Assembly (NCBI GenBank): GCA_018902385.1
Contig: JABSSW010000003.1
Location: 372,001 to 436,000 of the forward strand
DNA: 64,000 nt
Direction: 5' to 3'
Origin: Physcia stellaris
Lineage: Eukaryota; Ascomycota; Lecanoromycetes; Caliciales; Physciaceae
The notes under the pieces are model-generated. The model was not told where the DNA came from, made no database searches, and worked only from the letters and a program-made list of their open reading frames with translations. Of this stretch, positions 1 to 11,478 are shown in pieces; positions within the stretch are counted from its first letter, which is position 1; each line of letters begins with the position of its first letter. Both the position numbers and the translations under genes were made by a program.

Positions 1-940
1 TGGCGGCTCAGCTGGATTACCTTCATTTTCCTGCCCTTGACGTTCATCGTTGGCTTTTTTGGTATGGTAAGTAACAGGTGCACGCCCTTACCGGGGACCA
101 GCAGCTTACATATGCCAGAATGTTGATACCTTCTCTGACAATCCAAGCATCAAATGGTACTTTATCGTTGCGGTACCGATGATGGTTCTTGTCTTTTTTG
201 GGTGGTACTTTTTCAAGCACTCACTCGCCCGTCAACGACAAACGCCTTACTCACGGGGTGTCTATGATCAGCTTTTTCATGAGATGGCGATTCAGTATCC
301 CTCGCTTTGGTCTCGTGCTGGGCCACGCCAAAGCATCAAGCCCGAAGGATTTTTTGATCGTATCAGGTGGCGATTGGTTCTTTTCTGGAATCGCCCGGAA
401 CGCACGACTAGAATGGGAACAATGAACGAAGATGCCGAATTCGACGATTTAGGGTCTTGGGCACGCTTAAAACGAGTGATAACACGACGTTGGACTTTAC
501 AGCTCAGGCGGACGAACAAGTTCAGTGTCAACGAGTCCGCTATATCACTTGAAGATGCTGATGATGCCACTGAGCTGATTGGGAGCGCTATCAGTAAAGC
601 AACCAACATGCTCGCCCTGCCTGTTACAGAACATGCCGAAAACTTGCCTGGCGGTATGCTGAGCATTCATGTACCCCCGGAGCTTCAGATACAGCAACGT
701 ACGGCGTCCTCCCGACAAAGCAGTGCAGAAAGGCCAACAAGCCAAGGTAGTAGCAAAGAGGGCAACAATGCAGTCATGGTGGAAGAGGAAAGACTTAGTT
801 GGCTTCAGGATCTCAGTAGAGGTATCCACTTCCCTAACATGGGTGGATCGAAAGAGGCAGACAGCGAAAGTCGGCGGCCTGCTCATGCTGGTGCTGCACC
901 GGCTAGCGACACGTTTCATGATGGACACAATGGTGCGTAA
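1..940 (+). CDS. CorA-like Mg2+ transporter, C-terminal part
   Basis: Partial gene entering from the left edge, with exons 1-66 and 119-940 (295 residues visible). Two hydrophobic segments, about residues 1-20 and 31-50, flank the motif Gly-Met-Asn, the CorA/Mrs2/Alr selectivity signature. The GT...AG intron (67-118) falls exactly between Met and Asn of that motif, which fixes the splice. CorA-family proteins form pentameric divalent-cation channels, and this one would sit in the plasma or an internal membrane. After the second membrane helix comes a basic stretch and about 170 residues of low-complexity Ser/Thr-rich tail, typical of fungal CorA-like proteins rather than of bacterial CorA. 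The N-terminal cytosolic funnel lies outside the window. The family call is strong; the substrate (Mg2+ or another divalent ion) is inferred. Confidence 0.88.
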
Positions 941-1417
941 TCACAAATGCATTGAGGATGATTAAACGGTCTGGAGTCAACCAGGGCGAGGGTGAAGGTG
1001 ATGCCTCCATAGACATGCAATACTGGAGCACCTCATCGCTCGGACTTTCGGGGCGTCGGTATCTCGAAATGCGCGTAGTAAGAGGCGTCATCAAGATCTC
1101 GCAGTTCCGAATTGGGGAGATGTATGTAAAATCCATGCAGTGGATGGCTAGTCTGTATATAGAGTCGTCCTATTACGGTCGACCATTATAACATAGGTCA
1201 ATCAAAGCAAAACGTGCATATTCTAAGTATGAGATACGCAGTGTCCGAGCACGATCTTGAAGCTTGACATAGTCGCATGCATGCTTGCTCCAGGGTCGTT
1301 TATCTGGGCCGATGATTTCATCCCATTGGTATCTACATCGGCGCTGTCGATACTACGACTACTATCTAAATCTACTTACAGGGAGGTCTTTCCGGAGTTT
1401 CGGGCTAGAGTTCGGCG
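941..1417. other. intergenic, nothing recognised
   Basis: Stretch between the transporter stop and the first small spliced ORF. The open frames here are short and have no protein-like composition. It presumably holds the 3' UTR of the transporter and upstream sequence of the EMG1 region. Confidence 0.4.
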
Positions 1418-1700
1418 ATGGACGCCGATGGTGCCCCGCTGTCGGCCTTGTTTGCCGATCCCCCACATGCTGAAGCCTTCACCAACTCTTGGCTCAAGTG
1501 AGTTGGGGTCCGAGGATCGCATGTGCATAATCATGAATGCTAATCCTTTCTACTCAGCTCCCTATTAATAAGGTAAGGTGACATCGACTTCTACTTACTG
1601 TTGTCTTTCTCTACCTCTTGCCAGACCATCTCAAAAACCATCCTTCCGTTCGACTTTTCCTTCCCTTGTCACATAGCTTCAAGACTTTACAGTATTTGAC
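1418..1700 (+). CDS. putative tiny spliced ORF just upstream of EMG1
   Basis: Proposed exons are 1418-1497, 1558-1572 (a 15-nt microexon) and 1625-1700, giving about 56 residues that begin MDADGAPLSALFADPPHAEA. The first intron (1498-1557) has a GTGAGT donor, a TGCTAATC branch site and a TACTCAG acceptor, all close to fungal consensus. The second (1573-1624) has GTAAGG and CCAG. The stop codon lies 18 nt before the EMG1 start on the same strand. It could be a separate small gene, a spliced upstream ORF in the EMG1 leader, or the 5' end of something I have mis-spliced. I do not recognise the peptide. The splice signals are good; the coding claim is weak. Confidence 0.35.
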
Positions 1701-1718
1701 AATATCACAAATTTACCA

Positions 1719-2621
1719 ATGGCCGTCATTGAAGATAGACCTCGGAAACGACCCAGTAAGAATCCTACCGCCTGTATCATCGGGCTGCAGTGCTCACCAC
1801 CCAACCCTTAGGAATCACACAGTCTTGCCCTCCACCCGAACTCCCACAATTGGTCGCCGAGCAGCATGTTCCTATTGCATCGAATGACAAGGATACCCAA
1901 AGACTCGTAGTCGTCCTCTCCCACGCTAGTCTAGAGACATACAAAGCCTCTCACGCCGGACGGGGTGGCATAGCGAGGGACGAAAAATACTCGTTGCTAA
2001 ACAGCGATGAACACATTGGAGTAATGAGGAAGATGAATCGAGACATCAGCGACGCCCGGCCCGATATTACACATCAGGTCTGACTCAAGACGCCGTCTTG
2101 CTCAAAGCTTTGGTCAAGTCGCCAATTGCTGAATCATGCTCTAGTGCTTACTCACCCTGCTCGACTCTCCCGTGAACAAGGCCGGAAAACTTCAAATTTA
2201 CATACACACCGCCAAAGGGGTTCTCATCGAAGTCAGCCCGACCGTTCGAATACCGCGAACTTTCAAGCGCTTCGCTGGGCTTATGGTTCAGCTTCTTCAT
2301 AGGCTATCCATCCGCTCCACCAATTCACAGGAAAAGCTGTTGAAGGTCATCAAGAACCCCATTACTGACCACCTTCCTCCAAATTGCCGCAAAGTTACAC
2401 TGAGCTTTGATGCGCCTGTCGTCCGCGTCAAAGATTACATCGCAGATCTTGGGACAAAACAAAGCATTTGTGTGTTTGTTGGTGCGATGGCAAAAGGCAA
2501 TGACGATTTTGCGGATGGCTTCAAGGACGATACTATTAGCATTAGCAATTTCAGTCTCAGCGCTAGCGTTGCATGTGGTAAGTTCTGCAATGCAGCAGAA
2601 GATGTGTGGAATATTGTCTAG
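1719..2621 (+). CDS. EMG1: ribosome biogenesis methyltransferase Emg1/Nep1
   Basis: Exons 1719-1755, 1812-2077 and 2145-2621 give 259 residues, the usual size for fungal Nep1. The protein is a SPOUT-fold pseudouridine-N1 methyltransferase that modifies a helix-35 pseudouridine of 18S rRNA and is needed for 40S assembly in the nucleolus. Family-diagnostic stretches are clear: [67 protein letters not shown] and the C-terminal [13 protein letters not shown]. The second intron (2078-2144) restores the ITHQ-CLTLLDSP junction. The acceptor of the first intron is less certain: 1812 gives a 56-nt intron, 1791 would give only 35 nt. A basic RPRKRP patch near the N terminus fits nuclear import. Confidence 0.95.
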
Positions 2622-3753
2622 CCCCATGACAAGGTAAGGCGACCACAAGGATCAGCATGCGATGACCACCAAGGATATCTCTCTTTTCCAGGATACGATC
2701 TCCGAGGAGGGATAGATTGTGGTGGCCTCGTGATAGCTGCGATCATAACATCTAAGCTCCCTCATGAGTAGTTACCGGCTTTGTCTGGAGTTTGTTGCGA
2801 TCTTTGCTCTGTTTTTGCAACAAGAACATCGAGGTTCAACAGACTCAGGCGCCTTTGCGTCTTGTGGAGCACTTCAACTTGCTCCACAGTCTTTCCTACT
2901 CGAGCGATTGTTATAGAGGAAGTCGCAGAGCTAGACAAGCTGGTATCTTCTCTTTCTCGACTTGGGAAGCAGTGGTGTACTTGGTCCGAAACCAAGATCA
3001 GGAAGCGAAACATTGACCAGATAGGTTCTACAGCATTGAACCAACCTTTGATACTTCTATGCAGCTGTCTCTGCGTAGCAATCTTTTACGCCAACAAGAA
3101 AATTGACGACAGATACTTCATGATGGCCCCTGAGGTCATTCAAATATCACCCGTAAGTGGATACGATGACACATTGAGGCTAATTTCCTCGGTAGCTCCG
3201 TCTAGTTTTTCTTTTCAGTCCCTCATTTGTATTTTCAGTACTTCATTCCAACGTCTGCAGAGCCTATTGTGAAGCATCCAATAAGAAAAGCGTCAGCATC
3301 ATATTTGGATGATTGGCTATTGTCATAATTTGGCCTCTCATTGGGTGCCTCCCATGTTTGATTATAGTCCAATGGCAATCATTGCAACGTGTTTATAGCG
3401 CCTAATGGCATCCTGGCTCAAGACTCTTCTTGGCTAGCTGCAGTGTACCCTACGTGGCAGGCCATGGTGTCGGGCACATCTGAAAACCAACATGATTTGC
3501 CCCAGCGAATCGCCGCAGATCCATATCAGCATTCAGGTACCAATACGCCAAACAGCAAGAGCGCCTAGTCTAGTGGAACCAATAGGACAAGCTGGTCGCT
3601 ACGTCTCCTTGGAGCCTCAATTTGTTCTGTCTGGTTCCGTATCATGACTACTTCACGGTCCCGTCCGCTTGGCTAACATACTACTAATCTGTTCGCATTG
3701 CTTGGGTCTACCCACGCTTTTGTTCAAAGATTTCTAAATCCTCATTTATCGAT
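2622..3753. other. intergenic, no supported gene
   Basis: About 1.1 kb between EMG1 and the VOC-domain gene. Overlapping open frames occur on both strands around 2760-3270, but none shows family similarity, a coherent start or consistent splice sites. A decayed or lineage-specific gene cannot be excluded. Confidence 0.35.
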
Positions 3754-5310
3754 ATGACCGTCTCGCACGTTGGACTCACCGTTTCCCATCTGGCTAGTTC
3801 TTGTTCATTCTACTTAGCGGCGCTTCAGCCTCTCGGATATAGATATCTGGGCCAGGAGGGAAACTCGATTGCCTTTGGCAGATCGAGCGCCGAGTTTTAC
3901 ATTTCTCAGGAAACAGACAGGTGAGTAACGCAACTGCGCTTCGGCGCCTCATCTATAACATACTGATGAATTTACAGCACAAGGGCAACAGCAGCACATA
4001 TTGCCTTCAAAGCTGCATCCCGTAGTGTAGTTGACGCCTTTTTCCGTGCTGGTCTTAAGGCCGGAGGTCGCATCCACGGGGAACCTGCTGTGCGTGATCA
4101 GCAAATGGGGTACTACAGTGCTGCCATTGTAGATCTTGACGGTAACTCGATTGAAGCAATGCATCGAGAACGAGAGAGAGTGGCCTCTGTGAAAATTGAG
4201 AGTATTGCAGACGATAAGAGCGTTCTCGAGTGGCAGAAGAACGTTGCTAAGAGCGCCGTCGGCCGAGGGTCGGAAGCCACCAAGAATACCGCTCGCATAA
4301 TCGTAAACAACGTCACTGCACCAGCGATGGTAGTCTCGCGATCGACGGCCCAAATCAAAGACGACGGCGACATGAGTGCTAAGCAACTCATTGGCACATT
4401 GTTAGGTGCTGCAGCAGGCGCTGCCCTGGCGTACGCCATGACCAAGGGCGAAGCTGAAAATCCTCGATCCCCAATCACCCAAACCATTACATATCAAACC
4501 GTCGACACCGCCGAGCCTCAACGTGCTCGTTCTAGCGTCAGCTCCCGGAAGTCATCGCGTACGGCTACCGCCTCTCAGGCATCCCGTAGATCGCTGCGAG
4601 AAATCGACTATCCCCAAGCCTCAATACCTGCTAGCGGACACAGCGCGCTTTCACATCACTCCTCTCGGCCCAAGTACCTCGAGGGGCCGAATGCTGAGTC
4701 TGGCCAAAATCTAGCGAGTACCTTGATCGAAACGTTCATTCCGCCTTCTGAGGTCCCTCGTTTTCCGCAACGCGTTATTGCCCGAAGTCACACAGATAGC
4801 ATCATTCAAAGGTCGGTGGCCATCCAAGATGCTGATAGGGCCTCCCAACATTCGAAGCCGTCTCGCACTTCCTCCAGTACAAAGACCGTAACCCTCAAAG
4901 ATTTTGCACCAATAGCAAGATCATCCACCGGCACGGAGGTGAGATTAGCGAGAGAAGTTCCATTGCCCACGAGTCGGGCCGGTAGTACTTCTCCCCGAAA
5001 TATGGAGGCTGCCGAGGCTCCTGACCAGGGTTTACGAAGTGAACTTGGTTCCGTAACTCCAGGTGACAGCGTCAGTCAAGCCGGATCGAGGAGGTCAAAA
5101 ACTAGCAGAAGATCTAGCCGTCATGGCCGTAGCAAAGTTGGGGAGGCAGAAATACAGGATGCAAACAGCAGTCATGTTAGCCGAGAAACGGCACGGTACC
5201 GCGGTAGCAAGTCCGAAGGGAAAAAGGACAGTGCTGTCGGCTTGCCGATGAGACCCTCGAGTAAGACGAGCGCACATCGAAGCGTCAAGAGCTTTCTTCA
5301 TGGGAGTTAA
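3754..5310 (+). CDS. VOC/glyoxalase-fold protein with long disordered tail
   Basis: Exons 3754-3920 and 3978-5310 (57-nt intron) give 499 residues. Residues 1 to about 130 form a vicinal-oxygen-chelate domain: MTVSHVGLTVSHLASSCSFY at the start, LGYRYLG, then AAHIAFKAASRSVVDAFF, GGRIHGEP, MGYYSAAIVDLDGNSIEAM. His5 and the Glu of NSIEAM match the usual metal-ligand positions. The family covers glyoxalase I, dioxygenases and bleomycin-resistance-like proteins; the substrate cannot be read. Around residues 210-235 a Gly/Ala-rich hydrophobic stretch (LIGTLLGAAAGAALAYAMTK) could be a membrane segment. The rest, about 260 residues, is Ser/Arg-rich and disordered, with RSSR and SRRSSRHGRS patches. 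The enzyme domain plus hydrophobic stretch plus SR-rich tail is an unusual build. Confidence 0.82.
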
Positions 5311-7334
5311 ATTTGTCAATCTTCGACGGTCGGAGTTTAATAGTTGTATCCCACGTACATCGCCATGGTATTGGGCTTGTGGCCTTGATACTACGACAGT
5401 CAGTGGAAATGGGAGGAATATAAGAGCAAGCGTGTGTGCCTGAGGCTGCCGTCTTCGGTGGACAGACCTCAGTAGCCCTCGTCAGAAACACTAGCTGGTA
5501 GAAACGATCTACTGATCATTTTCCTCATGTTGATCGCGTGTAAGACCAGTTTGGAAACCCGAATATATTTGTAATGAGAATTACGATAATCATAATTGAT
5601 TCAGTACCACTAAAATACCACCACCACCAACAAAAGGACCCTTTTCTTTTTGCTAGGGCAGTGACTGTCCCAGCGCAGAATCCGGATCAACCCAAGACTG
5701 AAGCTTTGAATATCAATAATGTCCAGGCCAGTCTGAGGCAAGAACCCACCAACGAAGCTCCCGCTGAGCTAACGAGAGACAAAACCCAAAGCTACAACTT
5801 TTCGTGTCGCCTCTCTACCACCATCTTGAAAATCAAAGATCAGCACAGTGCGAAGCTACGCTAAATCGTTCCCATCCTCATGGTCGTTACCTAGCAATGC
5901 AAACCCTCCACCGACCGCAATCATTATTGAATTCGCTAAACCAGATGACCAAGTAAATGCACTCAGTGTGGCTTATTTCTCGCGACAGCACTGGGAAGGA
6001 CGACAAGGCCGATATTCCCGTCTTCAGAAACGGTCTATCACGTGAGACCTCCAGTTCAGAAAAAGCAAACAGTAACTAGTAGTCCAACAAAGTTCGTCAA
6101 TTGATGTCGACCAACCTGGACAGTGGACACCCAATCCATTCAGATTTTCTATCGCAACTCATTTCCCAGGAGACTCATCAGGGGCTCGCATGTCAATATT
6201 CCCTACGACAATGGAATCCCTATAAAGCAGCCGCTGATGGGGGAAAGGGTCTATTGTGAAAGGAAATGTTTGAGCAAGGCAATGGTCGATGATGACGAGT
6301 CGTGAGCTTTCACGCGAACCAGATGGGGCGTTCCTTAGGCCCAACAGCAAAACAAGACAGAGCTTGGAATGGAGATCCTAGAGCGTGCGACGAGTTCAAA
6401 GGCTTTCGGGCCGTTTGGTGATGAAGAAAATGTTGCACCAGGATCACCTTTCATCACCTGGTGGATAGGCGAGGCAGCCTTCTCCTGGCCCAGTGTCAGC
6501 ACCAGGAAACTTTCGCAAGCGAATACGGTCTCCAGAGCCCCATAGGCACCTGGAGGTTACGCTCTTTGTGGATCGTGAGAGTTGCCGCGAGGAACTCAAT
6601 TGCAACCCAGCATCCTAGCGGGTAACACTATTGGCCATGCAGTCGAGATGTATGCAGACACTCGAATCCTTCAATCACCGTCTACCTTCGGTTGACAGAT
6701 GCTTTCACGGGACAGTGACTGTGACGTTCTAAGGCTTGTAGGTTTGCAGCAACAGCTACAGCTACAGAAAGGCAGGGAGGCTTCAATGAGCGTGACCAGT
6801 CTCTACAGCGCATAAAAGGTAAGCGTCTCGCTCGATACTTCCCCCCTTGAACCATGTTAACACGACCCAGACTCTACGTACCGCCCGAAGTTAACCTGGG
6901 CTGAAGCTATTCGTACTGGGAGAATCAATAGAAAAGAGAAATCCCCCGCATTGTGGCTTGCACTATACAGCGTTTCTAGTCTCAACTAAGCGGGTCCAGT
7001 TTTTGCGATCCTTCTGATGGACCAATAAACGCTGCAAGATAGCAACTGTGTCTCTCCTTCCTATGTCGTTCGCTAACAACTCGCCTATGATTCCTCCAAA
7101 CAGACATTTTCTTGGTGTACAGGCCAAACGCCACTATATTGGCACTCATCACAAGCATTGTCGTGGTGGCCTGCTACATGTACACTCAAAAGCTTAACAT
7201 TAGGTGACAGGAAGTAAGCTTTATATAGCTTCAAACGTTTATGAAGACGATGAATTCCTATGATATCTCCTTAAGTTACATTCTTGTCCCAGCAAGTCAC
7301 CAGTCGTGTAGAAAGACGATTTCGATTACAGTCA
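5311..7334. other. long intergenic stretch, nothing recognised
   Basis: Two kilobases with only short open frames. I see no domain, no consistent splice chain and no obvious repeat. It may hold regulatory DNA for the secreted-protein gene that follows, or decayed sequence. Confidence 0.4.
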
Positions 7335-8460
7335 ATGGCTCTCCTCAAGGCATTCCTACTTGCACTCTCTGGCCCCAGCGTAGTCTGGTCTTCGGTACTA
7401 CAGCCTCGAGAACAGTCGATTTACTCGTGCAACGCCGACAACTGTCTACGACAAGTTCGGTCTAATTCGATCAAGGCCAGCCCCTATTGCACGAGCTACA
7501 TCAGCAATGCGCACCCTATTGTGTATCCTGTGACCGTGTGAGTTACGGATAATCTTGTCAAACAAGCTCAAAGACCTGATGGGTGTAGTACCTCGTACAC
7601 TTTCGTTAAACCTACAGTCTTCCACGTCGGTACGGGTACAGCGAAGAGCGACTATGTCACTCGCATGGTCAACCCCTATACCCCGCCAGGCCAGAAAAAG
7701 AGAGAGATCACTGAAGCACCCAATCCTACCCCGGCCGCGGAGCTTGAACCCCGTCAAGCTCCACTGCCCACTTTCGCCTCATCATGTGGTAACGCGAACA
7801 GGTTCTCCAGTGCCTGTACTTGCTTGATCGGCAATGCCCCTTCTACCACGGTACGCCAAATCCAAACCAATACCTCGCGTAATCTATGCTTTTGACATCT
7901 AGCTCGCAGACTTCGACCGTGCCCCAAAATGCGCCTGGTCCCTACAGAACCGTCGGCGTCTGCGGTGCGCCAGAAAGTGGCGTAGATAACCACAACACGC
8001 TCCTAGGTCAGGGCGGCTTCAACGTAGGTGGCAGAAAGATAAGCTTCGCCGAATACTCCGACATCAACGACATCAACGTCTGCTGCAAGAAATGTTACCA
8101 CTCTCCCGAATGGTCCGTATTTTCCAAGCGGCCCCTCTTGTTTCTGCGGTCGCTGACTTAACAAACGAGAACAACAGTGCCAGTTTCAATTTAGATCCAA
8201 ACAAACCTGGATGTCAACTCAACTATATCACAACCTCTGATGGGCTAACCGATGCCAACTGCCGTATGTGGTTTTCTTCCCTCTTAACACGTTGCCCCTC
8301 CAGAAAAAACGAGAGAAAAAAAATGTCCCTACAGATAAGCCAGAACACTGACTGTGGCATTCTAGCCGCTGGACTTGCGCAGATTTATGCGCCGTTCAAC
8401 GACTTTAATAACAGCTTTGGCATCGGCTTGTGCGGTTATTTCCTCGAATCTGACGAGTAG
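7335..8460 (+). CDS. secreted cysteine-rich protein, unknown function
   Basis: Exons 7335-7537, 7589-7850, 7910-8112 and 8178-8460 keep one frame and give about 316 residues. It opens with a signal peptide (MALLKAFLLALSGPSVVWSS), then a CNADNCLRQVR motif of a kind frequent in secreted fungal proteins, a second Cys pair (SCGNANRFSSACTCLIG), and a C-terminal part with CCKKCYHSPEC, PGCQLNY, TDANC and FGIGLCGYF. Proline/lysine-rich linkers separate the parts. The third intron is supported because splicing recreates the Glu-Cys pair HSPEC. Between 8264 and 8334 the sequence looks intronic (GTATGT donor, two possible acceptors), yet no choice keeps the downstream frame, so I left it unspliced. It is probably a wall or extracellular protein; the function is not known to me. 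Confidence 0.68.
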
Positions 8461-9146
8461 CCGTATGTCCTCAGGTTTCAATGAAATGTGAGTACGACTA
8501 AAAGACGCTTTGGTGTAAGAGAAGTGAAGGGGTTTTACACAAGTCGATGGGACTTTGCTAAGGTTCTTAGTAGGAGATGGTGGTTCGGACAGATACGTTA
8601 CTTAACGAAGTATATATATCAAATATGATGGGATATTGATGGAACACAGTACACAGATAGCGCAACGAATGAAACGAATCTTTTGTAATTTTTCCTTACA
8701 GTTGATATTCTAGCCATCGTCTATGAACCTTGCGAATGATTTGCAAAAGGGTCGGTGTGAGAAGGTATGGAGAGCAAAGGAAAGGAAAAGGCTTAGAGCA
8801 CTTACGAATGAGTATTAATTTAAGGTATAGCAATCATCCCTCGGGTGATTTATATTTTGCGTTGTGCTGAAGCACTGTATCAAATTGCAATCCACTGCTC
8901 CATAGCTGAAATTTTACCGAAAAATCAATAAAAATGCAAGCAATGGTGGTTGGTGATCTCCAGAATCCGAGGCACGCGAGGCAAAGATCAAAAGGTCGGA
9001 ATTCTTCCGGCTTGGCAACCCCACAAAGCTTGATATCGAGAACTTTTAGGGTAGCTCCACTGAATATCTTCGAAATTCCGTCTCTATATCTACAATGACA
9101 GAGTAGTGAAATCGGTTATTACGAGTTATTTCCGAAGATCTTCGCT
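8461..9146. other. intergenic, nothing recognised
   Basis: About 690 bases between the secreted-protein gene and RRP14, with AT-rich stretches and no open frame of note. It presumably contains the terminator of the former and the promoter of the latter. Confidence 0.4.
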
Positions 9147-10881
9147 ATGGCTGAGAGCCTTGAAGTGGGAATTCCAGATCCTAGTTGGATGATCCTGTGA
9201 CAAGCATGGACTCACAATGCATCTAGGATCGACTTAGAAGTCACGCAGAATCATTCAATGGTCTACTCTCACTGATACCAGCTAAGCATTATTATGGTGG
9301 GGAAAATGCAAGTGTAAGCTTTTCTGCCTCCAACCCCATCTCCTGCAAAGCAAAATCTGATCCTGTCCCGCCTTACAGGATCAATGGAAACAGAAAAAGC
9401 AAACCAAGGAAGAGGCTCGGAACGCCAAGCGCGCAAAGCTAGACCCAGACAATGCAAAGAGCGCAAAAGATGTCATGGACGAAAAGGCTCGTAAGAGGAA
9501 GCGAGAGGCTGAAGATGGCTCAGACATGGAGGGCGTGGAATTGGAGAAGCCTTTAGAGGGCGTCAAACGAGTCACGAAAAAAGCCAAGAAACAAAGGACG
9601 AAGACTGAGAACCAGAATCCCACCATGAAAGAATTTGCAACACCTACAGCAAAACCAGAGTCTGACGCCGCTACAGCCGATAAATCAAAAGCCGAGAAAC
9701 AAAGGCTGAAACAGGAGCGGAAAAGGATTAAAGCGGAGGCGAAAGCTGCGAAGAAAGAAGCTCAAAAGGCAAAAAGAAAGCAGACTGAAGAATCTAAGAC
9801 TACCGTTAATGGATCATTACCAAGCGATGAGGACGACACCAATCCCGTTAGTGGGGATATGGATCGGATAGATATTGACGACGTTGGCCCAGTAGTAGTA
9901 GATCAATCACCCACTGCAACGCCCTCACCACGGACTGACTCGCCAGCTTTTGACGCCCCGCCAGCTCAGTCAGGATCATCGTCTATCTCCTCAATCGCTC
10001 CACCTACCGTCTCGGAAGAACCTGAGTCCAAAGAGTCGTCGAAGCAGTCAAAGGACAACAATAAAGGTGACCAGCCAAAACAGCCTAAGATCTCTCCAGA
10101 AGAGCTCCGCCTCCGTCTAGAGACCCGTATCAACGCTCTACGTGCTGCCCGCAAAGCCGATGGTCTCAATGGTCAGCCTGCTCGTAGTCGTCAGGAATTG
10201 ATGGATGCACGACGCCTCAAGGAAGCCGAACGCAAAGCACACAAAAAGCATCTCCGACAGCAAGCCAAAGAGGAGGACGACCGCAAACGTGCGGAAATGC
10301 TCGCACGAGGCTCTCCACTTTTATCTGGTTCACCCTTGTATTCACCGCTCACCGGTTCAAATGCTATCAATTCCCCTGCGGAGCCGAGCAACAACTTCTC
10401 GTTTGGTAGAGTCGCATTTGGAAACGGTCAGCAAGCTTCTGCCCATCTCAATGACATCCTCAGCATCCGAAATTCGAAAGGTCCTTCAGACCCAGCGACT
10501 GCACTTCAAGCGGCGGAGAAGCGACAAGCTCACCTTGCCTCACTTGATGATTCCAAACGCGCGGACATTGAAGAGAAAGACATGTGGCTCAACGCAAGGA
10601 AGCATGCTCATGGCGAGCGTGTCAGGGACGATACCTCATTGCTTAAGAAGACGCTCAAGCGCAAGGAGAAGCAAAAGGACAAGAGCAAGAAAGAGTGGGC
10701 CGAGCGGCTGGAGGGCATTAAGAAAGCTCAAGGCATGAAGCAAAAGAGACGTGAGGATAATTTACAGAAGAGGAAGGAGGAGAAGGGCGGAAAAGGGAAG
10801 AAGAGCAAAGGCAAGCCGAAGCAAAAGCCTAGGCCAGGGTTCGAGGGGAGCTTCAGGGCCAGAGCTAGCAAGAGCAAGTGA
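9147..10881 (+). CDS. RRP14: ribosome biogenesis protein Rrp14/SURF6 family
   Basis: Exons 9147-9164, 9227-9313 and 9379-10881 give 535 residues. The first two exons are short but decisive: MAESLE, then DRLRSHAESFNGLLSLIPAK followed by HYYGGENAS, the conserved Rrp14 N-terminal domain. After that come DQWKQKKQTKEEARNAKRAK and KSAKDVMDEKARKRKRE. The middle is acidic and Ser/Pro-rich. The C-terminal third carries the SURF6 domain: PEELRLRLETRINALRAARK, RQELMDARRLKEAERK, then the highly basic LLKKTLKRKEKQKDKSKKEW and a Lys-rich tail. Rrp14 is a nucleolar factor needed for both 40S and 60S assembly. Long charged helices suggest coiled coil. The gene is convergent with the minus-strand gene at 11479. 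Confidence 0.93.
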
Positions 10882-11478
10882 GGCGACTGGAATGGCATGA
10901 GAGTGGTGGGTTTTGGATTTGCTTAGCATAGCGTGCGATGATGCTACACGAGCTCACGGTTGCCGAGAATAAAGTGAACGGCAGATGAGTCTTTTGGTTC
11001 TTGATCATGGCCTCGATCTCCATGTTCTTCTTCTCCCCATTCTTTCATTAGTTGTCACCAGAGATGGTATCTTCAAGTTCGGGATATTCCAATCTCATGT
11101 TCCCCCAATCCCACATCTAAAAATTGAATAAATGGGGTTTCATCTCCTATTCATCTGAAGTACCAGCGTGAGCTTTCTCTGTTTTCAATTCAGCCTTTGA
11201 AATCTGACGAAATACCTATTAACTTTACGGTTTCGATTATCTAAACCTCCTTTATCGCGCCTGCTGACATGCGGGAATGTTATTCCCGTGAGTTCAATAC
11301 CTTCTGCCAAGGGCTTCTTCCAGCCACCTTGCCAAACGCTGGTAACGCCGTTGGATAATGATGCTTTGTCGCTTATCTCAAAAAATTCTGAAGCTCATGT
11401 CAGAACACCGGCACAATCGAGCTTCTGTAGCAGGGCTCGAAATCCTTATCGCATTCGGATACTTCGGACGAATACTCG
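10882..11478. other. convergent intergenic region
   Basis: The 3' ends of RRP14 (plus strand) and of the unknown minus-strand gene face each other across about 600 bases. No supported coding frame is seen; both genes presumably terminate here. Confidence 0.4.

Noticed and set aside
2762-3272. Overlapping open frames on both strands after EMG1
   Set aside because: A 163-codon plus frame and an 83-codon minus frame overlap; neither shows family similarity or a consistent gene model.
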